64,000 nucleotides of DNA from Bacteroidales bacterium (GTDB lineage Bacteria > Bacteroidota > Bacteroidia > Bacteroidales > JAADJA01): assembly GCA_021740645.1 (NCBI GenBank), contig JAIOZL010000001.1, positions 221,462-285,461 of the forward strand, written 5' to 3'. The notes under the pieces are model-generated. The model ran no database searches. It was not told the origin of the DNA and was given only the letters and a program-made list of their open reading frames with translations. The translations under genes were made by a program, and so were the position numbers. This document shows, piece after piece, positions 25,353-35,555 of the stretch. How positions within the stretch are numbered: position 1 is the stretch's first letter; every line of letters begins with the position of its first letter.

Positions 25353-27794
25353 ATGCAATTATTTATTAAATACATAGCACTATTGGCCGCGATATTCCTG
25401 ATTTCATTTGCTACGGTTGCCGGAGAAAGTGAATTAGGCAAAGGTGGAAAAATAGAGGGGCAGGTAATTGATGCAGGGACCAATACTCCGGTAGAATTTG
25501 CCAATGTGGTAGTATTCAGTTCCTCGGACTCATCCATGGTGGCTGGAGGAATAACAGGAGAAAAAGGCGACTTTAATTTAAGCGGTATACCTGATGGTAC
25601 GTATTATGTCAGGGTTCAGTTTATCGGGTACGAATCGCGGACAGTGAATGATGTGATTATTTCGGATAAGGGCAGGAAGTTTGACCTGGGAATGATCCCT
25701 TTAGGCATGTCAGCTGTTACCCTAGAAGGAGCAGTGGTAACGGCAGATAAAATGGCAGTGGAATATAAGATCGACAGGAAGGTGATCAATGTAGGGCAGG
25801 ACCTTGATGCAGCTGGCGCCTCGGCCATAGAAGTGCTTGAAAAAGTTCCTTCCATACGGGTAGATATTAATGGCGATGTATTTTTAAGAGGAAGCTCCAA
25901 TTTTACCGTCCTCATCGATGGTAAACCAAGTGTATTGGACGGAAATGAAGCTTTGCAGCAAATTCCGGCAAGCACCATTGAAAATATTGAAATCATAACC
26001 AATCCTTCAGCAAAATTTGATCCTGACGGTACAGCTGGGATCATCAATATAAAATTAAAGCATAATATCCTGGAAGGTTTTAGTGGTATGATCAATACCA
26101 CGGCAGGGACGGGTGAAAAATATGCTTCGGATCTTTACCTGAATTACAAAACCGGAAGTTTTAATTTTTATGGTGGACTTGAATGGAACGATCGTAAATT
26201 TCCAGGAACAGGCACAGAGAAAAGAGAAACCTTAATCAACGATACCATTCAATACCGAGAAGCAGAAACGGAGATGGCTTGGATGCGGCATGGCCTTACC
26301 TTCAAAGGCGGGGTGGATTATTCTATGGATAAATCTTCGAAAATTTCAGTAGGAGGCGAATATGGCTCCGGCGGATTTGGAATGGATAATTATGGCAAAA
26401 TACATGAATACACCGATCCAATAACATATGATGACTATTATATCAATGATAATAGTTTCAGGTGGAGTAGAAATTATTACAGCCTGAATGCTAATTATAA
26501 ACGAAAGTTTGAACAGGAAGGCCATGAGCTTAACCTTTTTGGTTTCTTTTCGGAGAGGGACGGAGCACAAAAACAAACGCAAAGCAACATTACAACCGAT
26601 AATAACTGGAATGTGGTTGATCAATATCCCGACTTATTAAGATCGGTGGAAGAAGGTCCTTCACAACAATACAGGGTGGAGCTTGACTACACCAAACCGG
26701 TATTTACTTCGGGCAAACTAGAAACAGGCTATCAGTTCAGGAGAAACAATGAGAAGGAAGATTATTTTTTAGAAACATTCGACTATGACAAGTCTGAGTG
26801 GATAACCGATGATAGCTATACAAAATACAGCACATTTGAACGTAACATCCATGCCTTGTATGGCGTGGTAAGCAATGAGTTCAAAGGCTTTGAGTATCAG
26901 TTGGGCTTACGCGGAGAATACACATACAGGAATACTAAAGTAATCAATACCGGGGAAAGCGCCCTGGTCGACCGGCTGGATTATTTTCCCTCACTGCACA
27001 TTGCTAAAAAAGTTATGGAGAAAAACCAGTTTATGCTGAGTTACAGCCGACGGATTGACAGGCCCCGAGGTTGGTATTTGGAGCCATCCGAAACCTATAT
27101 CGATGAAAACACTCGCCGCATTGGTAATCCTGCCTTGCTGCCGGAATATACCGATTCCTACGAATTGGGTTATATGCGTTCTTTAGCCAAAGGATCTTTA
27201 TCTCTGGAGACTTATTACCGGGTTACGGATAATAAAATAACCTCCATTCAACGTTTTGATGAAGAGACAGGAATTTTATATACTCAGTTTCAGAACCTTA
27301 ACAACGATAAAGCCCTTGGTCTGGAAGGTTCGGTAATTTACGACATCAACAAATGGTTTAACCTAAACTGGTCAGCCACTTTTTATAATTACCGCCTGGA
27401 GGATAAATCTTCTGAGGGTGCGGAAGAAAGGACCAGCAATAACTGGGATACCCGATTGGTGACTTCTTTCAAATTACCGACCAATACAAGGCTTCAGTTA
27501 AATCTTTCGTATAACAGCCCTACTGTTTCAGCACAGGGCCGGGTAGAAGAATCCTATGGTGCTGATTTTACGATCAGACAGGAATTTTTTGAAAAGAAAT
27601 TTTCAGCTGTCCTGAAGGTAGGCGACATTTTTGCGACCCAAAATAGAGAATATACCTCAAGAGGAGTGAACTTTTACACTTACGAATACCGTAAGCCCGA
27701 ATCGCGTGTTGTGACCCTCACCTTAAGTTATCGTATCAATAATTTCAAAGAACAAAAACAGGAAAGAAGGATAGATGTGGGTGGGGATATGTAG
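25353..27794 (+). CDS. TonB-dependent receptor-like outer membrane protein
   Basis: This 813-residue protein has a signal peptide (…SFATVAG), a carboxypeptidase-regulatory domain at about 33-115 (GQVIDAGTNTPVEFANVVVF), and a plug (VLEKVPSIRVDINGDVFLRG and VLIDGKPSVL). A large barrel ends in DVGGDM. The layout matches the OMP_b-brl_3 type of TonB receptor-like proteins, which usually stand alone without SusD. The final residues lack a clear terminal aromatic, which is unusual for a barrel. The substrate is unknown. It is monocistronic, as 288 nt follow before the next gene. Confidence 0.85.
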   Translation: MQLFIKYIALLAAIFLISFATVAGESELGKGGKIEGQVIDAGTNTPVEFANVVVFSSSDSSMVAGGITGEKGDFNLSGIPDGTYYVRVQFIGYESRTVNDVIISDKGRKFDLGMIPLGMSAVTLEGAVVTADKMAVEYKIDRKVINVGQDLDAAGASAIEVLEKVPSIRVDINGDVFLRGSSNFTVLIDGKPSVLDGNEALQQIPASTIENIEIITNPSAKFDPDGTAGIINIKLKHNILEGFSGMINTTAGTGEKYASDLYLNYKTGSFNFYGGLEWNDRKFPGTGTEKRETLINDTIQYREAETEMAWMRHGLTFKGGVDYSMDKSSKISVGGEYGSGGFGMDNYGKIHEYTDPITYDDYYINDNSFRWSRNYYSLNANYKRKFEQEGHELNLFGFFSERDGAQKQTQSNITTDNNWNVVDQYPDLLRSVEEGPSQQYRVELDYTKPVFTSGKLETGYQFRRNNEKEDYFLETFDYDKSEWITDDSYTKYSTFERNIHALYGVVSNEFKGFEYQLGLRGEYTYRNTKVINTGESALVDRLDYFPSLHIAKKVMEKNQFMLSYSRRIDRPRGWYLEPSETYIDENTRRIGNPALLPEYTDSYELGYMRSLAKGSLSLETYYRVTDNKITSIQRFDEETGILYTQFQNLNNDKALGLEGSVIYDINKWFNLNWSATFYNYRLEDKSSEGAEERTSNNWDTRLVTSFKLPTNTRLQLNLSYNSPTVSAQGRVEESYGADFTIRQEFFEKKFSAVLKVGDIFATQNREYTSRGVNFYTYEYRKPESRVVTLTLSYRINNFKEQKQERRIDVGGDM

Positions 27795-28082
27795 ATAAAA
27801 CTACCTTCTTCATCTCAACTTGGTTTACCTGACTGCCTGATTGATATTTTTATATTATTCCAAAGCATATATATTCTGTTATGCCTGTTCTCTTTTGATC
27901 CTAATATCCGCTTTTATACTCTCCGATTTTAATATAGTTACCGATTTCGGATAGTTTTTTGCATTTTTATATTCCGAGCTAAAATTCATAAATTCAATAA
28001 GTTATAATGATTCTGAAAGTTTGGTATGATTGTGTAATACACGACAAGCCGTAAGGTAATCTATTCAAATCAGTAAGGTAAT

Positions 28083-28214
28083 ATGAACACAAAAAATGAA
28101 GAACTGGCAAAAAGAGAATATGAAGAATCAAAAGAAAGCTTTTCCAAAAGTCTTTTTTACATTCAGTTGATCAGTTTGGTGCTGGCAATATTAAGTTTCT
28201 TCTTGATTAATTAA
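28083..28214 (+). CDS. Small single-span membrane protein, 43 residues
   Basis: The frame begins ATGAACACAAAAAATGAAG. It encodes a charged N-terminal half (MNTKNEELAKREYEESKES) predicted to be helical, then a hydrophobic segment (YIQLISLVLAILSFFLI) ending in Asn. Only 29 nt separate it from the next small gene. The direct repeat GTAAGGTAAT occurs at 28051-28060 and again at 28073-28082, directly before the ATG. It could be a real small membrane protein of the C-tail-anchored type; function is unknown. Confidence 0.5.
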   Translation: MNTKNEELAKREYEESKESFSKSLFYIQLISLVLAILSFFLIN

Positions 28215-28243
28215 TTGAATTTATAAACTTAAAACTTAAAAAG

Positions 28244-28495
28244 GTGATTACTTCAATAGACTTTCAGAACTTGACCGAAGATTTAAAAAGCTATGTCTTA
28301 TTAAACAATGGTCAACACGTAGCAGAACGTAACTATGGAATCTACAGTATCCAGCTTTATTCAGTATATGGTTTCTATGTAGAAGTTTATTACTTGCCCG
28401 GCTCCGATGAAATTGATCAAATACTGGCTGTAAACTCAACTGAAGTACTGGAAATGTATCTTGACGATATTGACATTACAGATATTTATCTGTAG
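28244..28495 (+). CDS. Small hypothetical protein, 83 residues
   Basis: The frame starts with GTG after the purine-rich AAAAAG. It encodes an acidic, Tyr-rich cytoplasmic protein with alternating strands (GIYSIQLYSVYGFYVEVYY) and an acidic tail (MYLDDIDITDIYL). No domain is recognised. It is likely transcribed with the 43-residue membrane protein just upstream. The composition looks like a genuine protein, but expression is unproven. Confidence 0.55.
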   Translation: MITSIDFQNLTEDLKSYVLLNNGQHVAERNYGIYSIQLYSVYGFYVEVYYLPGSDEIDQILAVNSTEVLEMYLDDIDITDIYL

Positions 28496-28544
28496 AAAAA
28501 ATTATATACAAAGAAATTAAACTTCTTCTTTTTCATAATTCTCT

Positions 28545-30377
28545 TTATAATACCTCCTTGAGTACTTCAAGGGGGTATTTAATATTTCCGAAGGGCATTG
28601 ACACCTGAACTCCAGCAATTACACTCTTAATTTCCCTGATCGTTTCCCTGGCTATTTCAAGTCCCACTTCACGGGCCTCTTCTTTAGTTTTAGTGGCATA
28701 CATCCTGTTCATGATAGGCTCAGGCACAGAGGCACCAGGCACCTCGTTATTCATAAATTCAGCATTACGCACACTCACTAAAGGCCATACTCCGGCTATG
28801 ATAGGGATATTATATTCTTTTACCCTGTTAATAAATTTAAAGAAAAGCTCATTGTCAAAAACGGGCTGTGTGATGGCATATTCTGCCCCGGCTTTTACTT
28901 TCCATTCAAACCGCCTGATCTCATAGTCCAGGTCGATCGCTCCGGGATTCACTCCTACACCCGTAAAAAACCCAGTAGGATGGGGTATCGCATTTCCACC
29001 CAGATCCTGGCCAGAATTCAGGTAGGTTACTACGTTAGTCAAACCAATGGAGTCGACATCAAAAACAGCAGTTGCATCAGGATAAGTACCCATTTTAGGA
29101 GGATCTCCGGTGACCAGTAATATATTTTTAATTCCCGCCGCATAAGCACCCAGTAAGTCACCTACCATACCCAGCAGGTTGCGGTCGCGGCAAGCATAAT
29201 GAAGGATTACCTCCATGTCAGCTTTATCCTGGATCATCAGCGACAGATAACTCGCTCCCATTCTTGCAAGTGCCCTCGGCCCATCAGGAATGTTAATGGC
29301 ATCAATACCTTCTGTTTTGAGCAACCGGGCTTGTTCAACTGCAACATCTGCATTGGCACCTCTCGGAGGAACAATCTCAATGGAGGTAACAAATTTTTTA
29401 TCACAAATCTTTTTCGCAAATTCAGATTTCTTTTCTTTAGGGATGGATGGTTTTAAATCAACTTCCTGTAATACTTTTATTTGTTTCTGAATAACCTTGC
29501 GTGGCTGAATACTTTGGATCGACTTCCTCATTTCTTTTATGAAAGCCGGACTAGTTCCGCAGCAGCCGCCCACCACGCTTGCTCCTGCATGGATAAACCT
29601 GCGGACATATTCCGCAAAATAATCTGCTGTGGATAAATAGATATTTCTTCCTTCAACGTTTACCGGTGTACCGGCATTGGGCATAACTGAGAGAGGGATA
29701 TCGACTACCTCCGACATTTTTTCTATGGCTTCAAGCATAGGTTTTGGACCCACACTACAATTAATCCCAATAACATCGGCTCCCCACTGTTTTATTTTTG
29801 CGGCGAACATTTCAGGAGGGGTACCAAATAATGAACTTCCATCTTCACCAATGGTCATCTGTGCAATAACCGGAAGCTCATATTTTTCTTTTATCGCAAT
29901 AATAGCTTGTTGAATGAGATGGAGATCAGAGAATGTTTCAAGGATAAATAAATCCACACCACCATCATAAAGGGCTTTGGCCTGCTCCTGGAAGATTTCT
30001 TTGGCTTCATTTTCTGACAGTGGGCCCCATGGCTCAAGACGCTCGTTAAAAGGACCCATCGAACCAGCCACATATATATCTTCTCCTGCGGCTTCCCTGG
30101 CCAATTGTGCTCCTTTAAAGTTTAGCTCATAAACCTTGTCTTCAAGACCATACTTTTGCAGTTTCAGACGATTGGCACCAAAAGTATTGGTTTCAATTAC
30201 GTCGGCACCCGCATCCACGTATTCCTGATGGATTTCCTTAATCAGTTTTCCCCTGGTCAGGTTCAGTTCATCATAACAGGTATTGATAAACACACCCCGG
30301 TTATATAATTCTGTTCCCATGGCCCCGTCGAACAATACGAGGTTATCTTTTAAAAATTCAGAAAATGGAATTCGCAT
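28545..30377 (-). CDS. Homocysteine S-methyltransferase / methylenetetrahydrofolate reductase fusion
   Basis: This 610-residue cytoplasmic protein resembles B. subtilis YitJ. The N-terminal homocysteine S-methyltransferase domain has FDGAMGTELYNRG, zinc-ligand motif NCSVGP, and GGCCGTSP with Cys272 and Cys273. The C-terminal part from about residue 315 is a methylenetetrahydrofolate reductase (TSIEIVPPRGAN, LLVTGDPP, AEYAITQPVF). It would make 5-methyl-THF, and its first domain may also methylate homocysteine. It lies 92 nt downstream of metH on the same strand, so reductase and methionine synthase are probably produced together. Confidence 0.9.
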   Translation of the reverse strand: MRIPFSEFLKDNLVLFDGAMGTELYNRGVFINTCYDELNLTRGKLIKEIHQEYVDAGADVIETNTFGANRLKLQKYGLEDKVYELNFKGAQLAREAAGEDIYVAGSMGPFNERLEPWGPLSENEAKEIFQEQAKALYDGGVDLFILETFSDLHLIQQAIIAIKEKYELPVIAQMTIGEDGSSLFGTPPEMFAAKIKQWGADVIGINCSVGPKPMLEAIEKMSEVVDIPLSVMPNAGTPVNVEGRNIYLSTADYFAEYVRRFIHAGASVVGGCCGTSPAFIKEMRKSIQSIQPRKVIQKQIKVLQEVDLKPSIPKEKKSEFAKKICDKKFVTSIEIVPPRGANADVAVEQARLLKTEGIDAINIPDGPRALARMGASYLSLMIQDKADMEVILHYACRDRNLLGMVGDLLGAYAAGIKNILLVTGDPPKMGTYPDATAVFDVDSIGLTNVVTYLNSGQDLGGNAIPHPTGFFTGVGVNPGAIDLDYEIRRFEWKVKAGAEYAITQPVFDNELFFKFINRVKEYNIPIIAGVWPLVSVRNAEFMNNEVPGASVPEPIMNRMYATKTKEEAREVGLEIARETIREIKSVIAGVQVSMPFGNIKYPLEVLKEVL

Positions 30378-30469
30378 GACAATTGTTTTTTGAAAAAATT
30401 AATACGTTTGAGCAGGTTTGAAGTTCTCCGTCTTAATAACTGAATGTTTATTATTAAGCATCCCCGGGT

Positions 30470-33400
30470 CTACTTATAATTAAGGTTTGCGTTTAACCAG
30501 GTTTCAATTTGCTTTACCGAAGTGTTTTTACGTACTGCATAGTTTTTTACCTGGTCTTCACCAATTTTCCCAACATTAAAATACTGTGATAAAGGATGAG
30601 CGAAATAGTATCCACTGACCGATGCAGCCGGGTACATCGCAAAGTTTTCCGTTAAGGCAATTCCTGACTTGTCCGCTTTTAACAAGTCAAACAAGATTTT
30701 TTTCTCAGAATGTTCAGGGCATGCCGGATAACCTGGAGCCGGACGAATTCCCTGGTAGCTCTCCTTCAGAATGGAATTAATATCAAGACTTTCATTATTT
30801 GCATAACCCCAATACTCTTTTCTGATCTTTTCGTGGAGAAGCTCAGCAAAGGCTTCGGCCAACCGGTCGGCCATCACTTTCATCATTATACTATTGTAAT
30901 CATCCAGATCTTTTTCGTATTTCTCCGTCCATTTTTCAAGCCCTTTTCCGGCTGTAACCGCAAATCCACCAAAATAATCTTTTAATCCAGAATTTTTTGG
31001 AGCAACAAAATCAGCCAATGATAAATTTGGAATATTCTTTTCCTTCTGTTGTTGATTTCTGAGGAAATTAAAAACAGCTGTTGGATTATCCCTGTTTTCA
31101 TCCGTATAAATTTCTATCGCTTCACCGATGGAAGCTGCAGGATAAAATCCAATAACCCCATTTGCGGTCAGGCGTTTTTCATGAATGATCTTATCCAGGA
31201 TAAATAAAGCATCATCATAAAGTTTCTTAGCTTCTTCTCCTTTTATCGGGTCATCAAAGATGGCAGGAAATTTTCCATTAAGTTTCCATGAATGGAAGAA
31301 AAAGGTCCAGTCGATATATTTACTGATCTCTTCCAGGGAATAATTGTCAAAGTATTTATTCCCTATAAATGCCGGTTTGTAAATATCCTCTGCTTTCCAG
31401 TCAATAATAAGCTTGTTATCAAGGGCCTTTTGATAAGGAATATAATTTGAAGTAGCCCTTGATGCCTCGTGTTTTTCCCTCATTTTACTATACTTATCTC
31501 TAATTTCCCCTGCATATTTTTCTTTAAGGTCATCGGAAATAAGTGAGGCGGACACCCCAACCCCTTTTGACGCATCCCGCACATGGACAACAGGCGCTGA
31601 ATAATTAGGGGCAATTTTCACTGCCGTATGTATTTCAGAGGTAGTTGCACCGCCAATAAGAAGCGGTACCTTTATTCCGGATCGCTCCATTTCCTTGGCT
31701 ACATGCACCATCTCTTCAAGAGAAGGGGTGATCAGCCCGCTTAATCCAAGCAGGTCGGCTTTTTCATCCTGAACAGCCTTCAGGATTTTATCAGCCGGAA
31801 CCATCACACCCAGATCAATGACCTCAAAGTTATTACAGGCAAGGACTACTCCTACAATGTTTTTGCCAATATCATGCACATCACCTTTCACTGTTGCCAT
31901 TACAATTTTTCCTGCAGTCTGTACTTTCCCTTCTTTGCTTTGTTCCTCCTCTATATAGGGGAGAAGAATGGCCACCGCTTTTTTCATCACCCTCGCGCTT
32001 TTTACCACCTGTGGCAGGAACATTTTGCCCTCACCAAATAAATCACCTACTATATTCATCCCGTCCATTAAGGGGCCTTCAATCACATTAAGTGAGCGTG
32101 TATGCTGTTTCCGTGCTTCTTCTACATCCACATCAATAAAATCGACAATACCTTTAACCAGGGCATGTTTTAATCTTTCTTCCACGGTTTCGGATCTCCA
32201 TGCATCTACCTTAACAATGGCTTCACCTGAAGTGTCTTTAACTTTTTCAGCGTAATTGATCAATCTTTCAGTTGAATCCTTCCTCCTGTTCAGAATTACA
32301 TCTTCAACCAGGACAAGTAATTCCGGAGGAATTTCGTCATACACCTGTAACATCCCAGCATTTACAATACCCATGTCGAGGCCTGCCTTAACTGCATGAT
32401 AGAGGAAAGCTGAATGCATGGCTTCACGTACGGTATTGTTTCCGCGGAATGAAAAGGACAGGTTACTGATTCCCCCGCTGACTTTTGCGTAGGGCAGGTT
32501 TTCTTTGATCCATTTGGTCGCCCGCAGATAGTCTACAGCATAGTTATTATGTTCATCAATCCCGGTAGCCACTGTTAAAATATTTGGATCAAAAATGATA
32601 TCTTCGGGTGGAAAGTTTAACTCTTCTGTAAGGATTTTATAGGCTCTTTCACAAATGCTGATTTTACTTTCATAGCTGGCTGCCTGTCCTTCTTCATCGA
32701 AAGCCATCACCACCACAGCTGCCCCATAGTCCCTGATTTTTGCAGCACGTTTTTTAAATTCTTCTTCCCCTTCTTTCAGGCTGATAGAGTTCACAATAGC
32801 TTTTCCCTGGATACATTTCAGCCCGGCTTCAATTACAGTCCATTTTGAAGAGTCGACCATGATAGGAACCCTGGAAATGTCAGGTTCAGCGGCTACCATA
32901 TTTAAAAACTTTTCCATGGCCATTTCTGCGTCAAGCATAGCATCATCCATATTGATATCAATGATCTGCGCGCCATTTTCCACTTGCTGCCTTGCCACCG
33001 ATAAGGCGTCTTCATATTTTTCTTCCCGAATAAGGCGGGCAAACTTTATTGATCCACTAACATTGGTCCGTTCTCCAATATTGATAAAATTACTTCCGCT
33101 ATAAACCATCAGAGGTTCGAGGCCACTAAGTTTTAGGTGATGGTCATTAGGAGGGGCTATTCGCGGTGAAGCTTTCTCTGCAATTTTTGCAAAAGCCCGG
33201 ATATGATCGGGTGTGGTTCCGCAACATCCCCCGATAATATTTGCAAACTTATGATCGAGGAAATCTTTTAATTGCACTGCCATTTGTTCGGGAGATTCAT
33301 CGTAACCACCGAATTGATTGGGCAAGCCGGCATTAGGGTAAACACTTATATTAAAAGGTGCTTTTTTAGATAATTCCTCGAGATATGGCCGGAGGTCCTT

Positions 33401-34144
33401 TGCGCCCAAAGCACAATTCAGCCCAACTGAAAACAAATTTAAATGAGATACCGAATTCAGGAAAGCCTCTGTTGTTTGGCCAGACAGGGTACGGCCGCTT
33501 GCATCCGTTATTGTTCCGGACACCATTAATGGAAGATCAACTTTTTTTTCTCGCATTACATCAGCCACGGCCATTAGGGCGGCTTTAGCATTCAACGTGT
33601 CAAATATTGTTTCAATCAGGAGCAAATCCACACCTCCATCAATAAGGCCATTACATTGTTCTTTATAGGCTCCATGTAAGTCATCAAAATTTACAGCCCT
33701 GTATCCAGGGTTATTCACGTCGGGAGAGAGTGAAGCCGTTTTATTGGTTGGCCCGAGGGCACCTGCTACAAATCTGGGTTTATCAGGATTTTGTTTTGTA
33801 TAACGATCTGCAACTTCCCTTGCTATTTTTGCACTGGCCACATTAATTTCATATACAAGTGCTTCCATGTTATAATCTGCCATGGAAAATTTGTTGGCAT
33901 TAAATGTATTGGTTTCAATGATATCCGCACCGGCATCCATATACTTTGCATGAATCTCTCCTATTATTTGGGGCTGAGTGAGCGACAATAAATCGTTATT
34001 GCCCTTCAGGTCGGATGGATAACCGCTAAACCTTTCTCCACGATAATCCGCCTCAGTAAGCTTATATTCCTGGATCATTGTACCCATGGCGCCATCAAGC
34101 ACAAGTATCCTGTTTTTTATTTCGTTTTTAATGTCTTTTTTCAT
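30470..34144 (-). CDS. metH: Cobalamin-dependent methionine synthase MetH
   Basis: This 1224-residue protein carries all four MetH modules in order. The homocysteine-binding barrel starts [10 protein letters not shown] and has GGCC with Cys307 and Cys308. The pterin-binding barrel has [13 protein letters not shown] and ends near 610. The B12-binding module has DVHDIGKN with axial ligand His757, the counterpart of E. coli His759. The C-terminal AdoMet reactivation domain has [12 protein letters not shown]. It transfers methyl from 5-methyl-THF to homocysteine via cobalamin. It needs imported or made B12. I saw no B12 or SAM riboswitch in the 129 nt upstream. Confidence 0.97.
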   Translation of the reverse strand: MKKDIKNEIKNRILVLDGAMGTMIQEYKLTEADYRGERFSGYPSDLKGNNDLLSLTQPQIIGEIHAKYMDAGADIIETNTFNANKFSMADYNMEALVYEINVASAKIAREVADRYTKQNPDKPRFVAGALGPTNKTASLSPDVNNPGYRAVNFDDLHGAYKEQCNGLIDGGVDLLLIETIFDTLNAKAALMAVADVMREKKVDLPLMVSGTITDASGRTLSGQTTEAFLNSVSHLNLFSVGLNCALGAKDLRPYLEELSKKAPFNISVYPNAGLPNQFGGYDESPEQMAVQLKDFLDHKFANIIGGCCGTTPDHIRAFAKIAEKASPRIAPPNDHHLKLSGLEPLMVYSGSNFINIGERTNVSGSIKFARLIREEKYEDALSVARQQVENGAQIIDINMDDAMLDAEMAMEKFLNMVAAEPDISRVPIMVDSSKWTVIEAGLKCIQGKAIVNSISLKEGEEEFKKRAAKIRDYGAAVVVMAFDEEGQAASYESKISICERAYKILTEELNFPPEDIIFDPNILTVATGIDEHNNYAVDYLRATKWIKENLPYAKVSGGISNLSFSFRGNNTVREAMHSAFLYHAVKAGLDMGIVNAGMLQVYDEIPPELLVLVEDVILNRRKDSTERLINYAEKVKDTSGEAIVKVDAWRSETVEERLKHALVKGIVDFIDVDVEEARKQHTRSLNVIEGPLMDGMNIVGDLFGEGKMFLPQVVKSARVMKKAVAILLPYIEEEQSKEGKVQTAGKIVMATVKGDVHDIGKNIVGVVLACNNFEVIDLGVMVPADKILKAVQDEKADLLGLSGLITPSLEEMVHVAKEMERSGIKVPLLIGGATTSEIHTAVKIAPNYSAPVVHVRDASKGVGVSASLISDDLKEKYAGEIRDKYSKMREKHEASRATSNYIPYQKALDNKLIIDWKAEDIYKPAFIGNKYFDNYSLEEISKYIDWTFFFHSWKLNGKFPAIFDDPIKGEEAKKLYDDALFILDKIIHEKRLTANGVIGFYPAASIGEAIEIYTDENRDNPTAVFNFLRNQQQKEKNIPNLSLADFVAPKNSGLKDYFGGFAVTAGKGLEKWTEKYEKDLDDYNSIMMKVMADRLAEAFAELLHEKIRKEYWGYANNESLDINSILKESYQGIRPAPGYPACPEHSEKKILFDLLKADKSGIALTENFAMYPAASVSGYYFAHPLSQYFNVGKIGEDQVKNYAVRKNTSVKQIETWLNANLNYK

Positions 34145-34273
34145 TAGGCTGTTCTATGTGAGAATTGAACTTAAGTGCAAATTAAAGAAAATAAGATAGT
34201 TTCACCAAAAAATATGTAATTCTTGAATCAATAAACTACCTTTGTCAGGTCAAATAACATTTAAGAGAGGAAA

Positions 34274-35389
34274 ATGTTTGAGATCAAAGAAGTTACTACA
34301 AATAAAGCACTAAAAGCGTTCATTTTATTCCCTTACACCCTGTATAAACAAAATAAATATTGGGTGCCACCTATTATTAATGACGAGTATAGTTTATTGC
34401 AGCCTGAGTTAAACCCATCGTTTGAGTCATGTGATGTGAAATTATGGTTGGCATACCATGATACCCGATGCGTAGGCAGGATATGTGCGATAATCAACAG
34501 AGATTACAATCAGCTTCATAATTCAAAATTCGGAAGAATCAGTCGGGTGGAGTTTATCGATGACCTTGAAGTTTCGAAGGAATTATTTAAAGTTGCAGAA
34601 ACCTGGCTTAAAGATATGGGGATGAACACTGTGCATGGCCCGCTTGGCTTTAATAATCTTGACAACCAGGGATTGTTGATTGAAGGATTTGATCATCTGC
34701 CGTCCATTGCTTCGGTTTATCATTTGCCTTACTATCAAAATCATTTTGAAAAATTGGGATACGAGAAGGAAAATGACTGGATTGAATTCAGATTAACGAT
34801 GGGGGAAGTGGCAACCAAAAAGGCGAGCCGGGGTGCTGAGATCGTAAAAAAACGTTATGGCTTCGAGGTTGTTAAGTTCCAATCCAATAAAGAAATGTTC
34901 CAATACCTTCATCCGATATTTGAACTTTTGAATAAAGCATTTCTTGATTTGCCTTACGTGACGCCCTTTACTAAAAAAATGATTGATGCCGTTGGGAAAA
35001 AATATTTTAAAGTGTTAAATCCCAAATTTGCCCGAATCATTAAAAAGGATGATGAAATTATAGCCTTTTTGGTCGCCTTGCCATCTTTATCAAAGGCAAT
35101 GCAAAAGGCAAATGGCAAATTATTCCCACTGGGTTTTTATCACATCATGAAAGCCTTAAAAAAGCCTGAAGTAGTAGATTTACTTTTAACAGGTGTGCTT
35201 CCTGAGTATCAGAGTGCCGGGGCAGCTGTTATCCTGTTTGCTGAAGTTCAGCAGGAAATGCTGGCTCATGGTATAAATCAAATGGAAACCACCGGTATTT
35301 TTGAAACCAATCACAACGTAATAAGCAATTGGAAGAACTATGAGCATATACAGCACAAAAGGAGAAGGTGTTTTATAAAATCTTTATAA
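34274..35389 (+). CDS. GNAT-like acyltransferase of unknown substrate
   Basis: This 371-residue cytoplasmic protein looks like a double GNAT-fold protein found in many bacteria and often annotated only as N-acetyltransferase. The N-terminal half has YWVPPIINDEYSLL and VGRICAIINRDYN. The middle has GPLGFNNLDNQGLLIEGFD, and the C-terminal half has LLLTGVLPEYQSAGAAVILF followed by METTGIFETNHNVISNWKNY, the usual acyl-CoA-binding region. The substrate is unknown. It lies between metH and ahcY, but in its own orientation, so a link to methyl metabolism is not shown. A TACCTTTG -7-like element lies at 34237-34244. Confidence 0.7.
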   Translation: MFEIKEVTTNKALKAFILFPYTLYKQNKYWVPPIINDEYSLLQPELNPSFESCDVKLWLAYHDTRCVGRICAIINRDYNQLHNSKFGRISRVEFIDDLEVSKELFKVAETWLKDMGMNTVHGPLGFNNLDNQGLLIEGFDHLPSIASVYHLPYYQNHFEKLGYEKENDWIEFRLTMGEVATKKASRGAEIVKKRYGFEVVKFQSNKEMFQYLHPIFELLNKAFLDLPYVTPFTKKMIDAVGKKYFKVLNPKFARIIKKDDEIIAFLVALPSLSKAMQKANGKLFPLGFYHIMKALKKPEVVDLLLTGVLPEYQSAGAAVILFAEVQQEMLAHGINQMETTGIFETNHNVISNWKNYEHIQHKRRRCFIKSL

Positions 35390-35416
35390 CATTTTCCCAT
35401 TTTTGTTGTTATCTGC

Positions 35417-35436
35417 TCAGGAACTTTTATTCCTGA
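35417..35436 (+). terminator. Possible weak terminator after the GNAT gene
   Basis: A 7-bp stem TCAGGAA / TTCCTGA with a 6-nt loop lies 28 nt after the stop, but only ATTT follows, so termination would be weak. Confidence 0.35.
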
Positions 35437-35468
35437 ATTTAGTATAATGTGCTAAATCGTAAAATTTT

Positions 35469-35498
35469 TTGGCGAAACAAAATTCATTTATAATTTTG
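35469..35498 (+). promoter_or_regulatory. Bacteroidota-type promoter of ahcY
   Basis: TTG at 35469-35471 and TAATTTTG at 35491-35498 are separated by 19 nt, a full match to the Bacteroidota consensus. The expected start is near 35505, leaving a leader of about 50 nt, too short for a known SAH riboswitch. Confidence 0.75.
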
Positions 35499-35555
35499 TG
35501 CGCTCAAATATTCTAAAAAAGCTAAAACTTTATAACAAAGATTAAATAGATTAAA

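Noticed and set aside
30710..34000. Several open plus-strand frames inside metH
   Set aside because: Antisense shadows of a clear, full-length minus-strand gene.
34145..34273. Possible SAM, SAH or cobalamin riboswitch upstream of metH
   Set aside because: Only 129 nt, AT-rich, without the conserved B12 box or SAM core stems I would expect on the minus strand.
35390..35555. Possible SAH riboswitch before ahcY
   Set aside because: The consensus promoter leaves only about 50 nt of leader, with no GC-rich conserved core.
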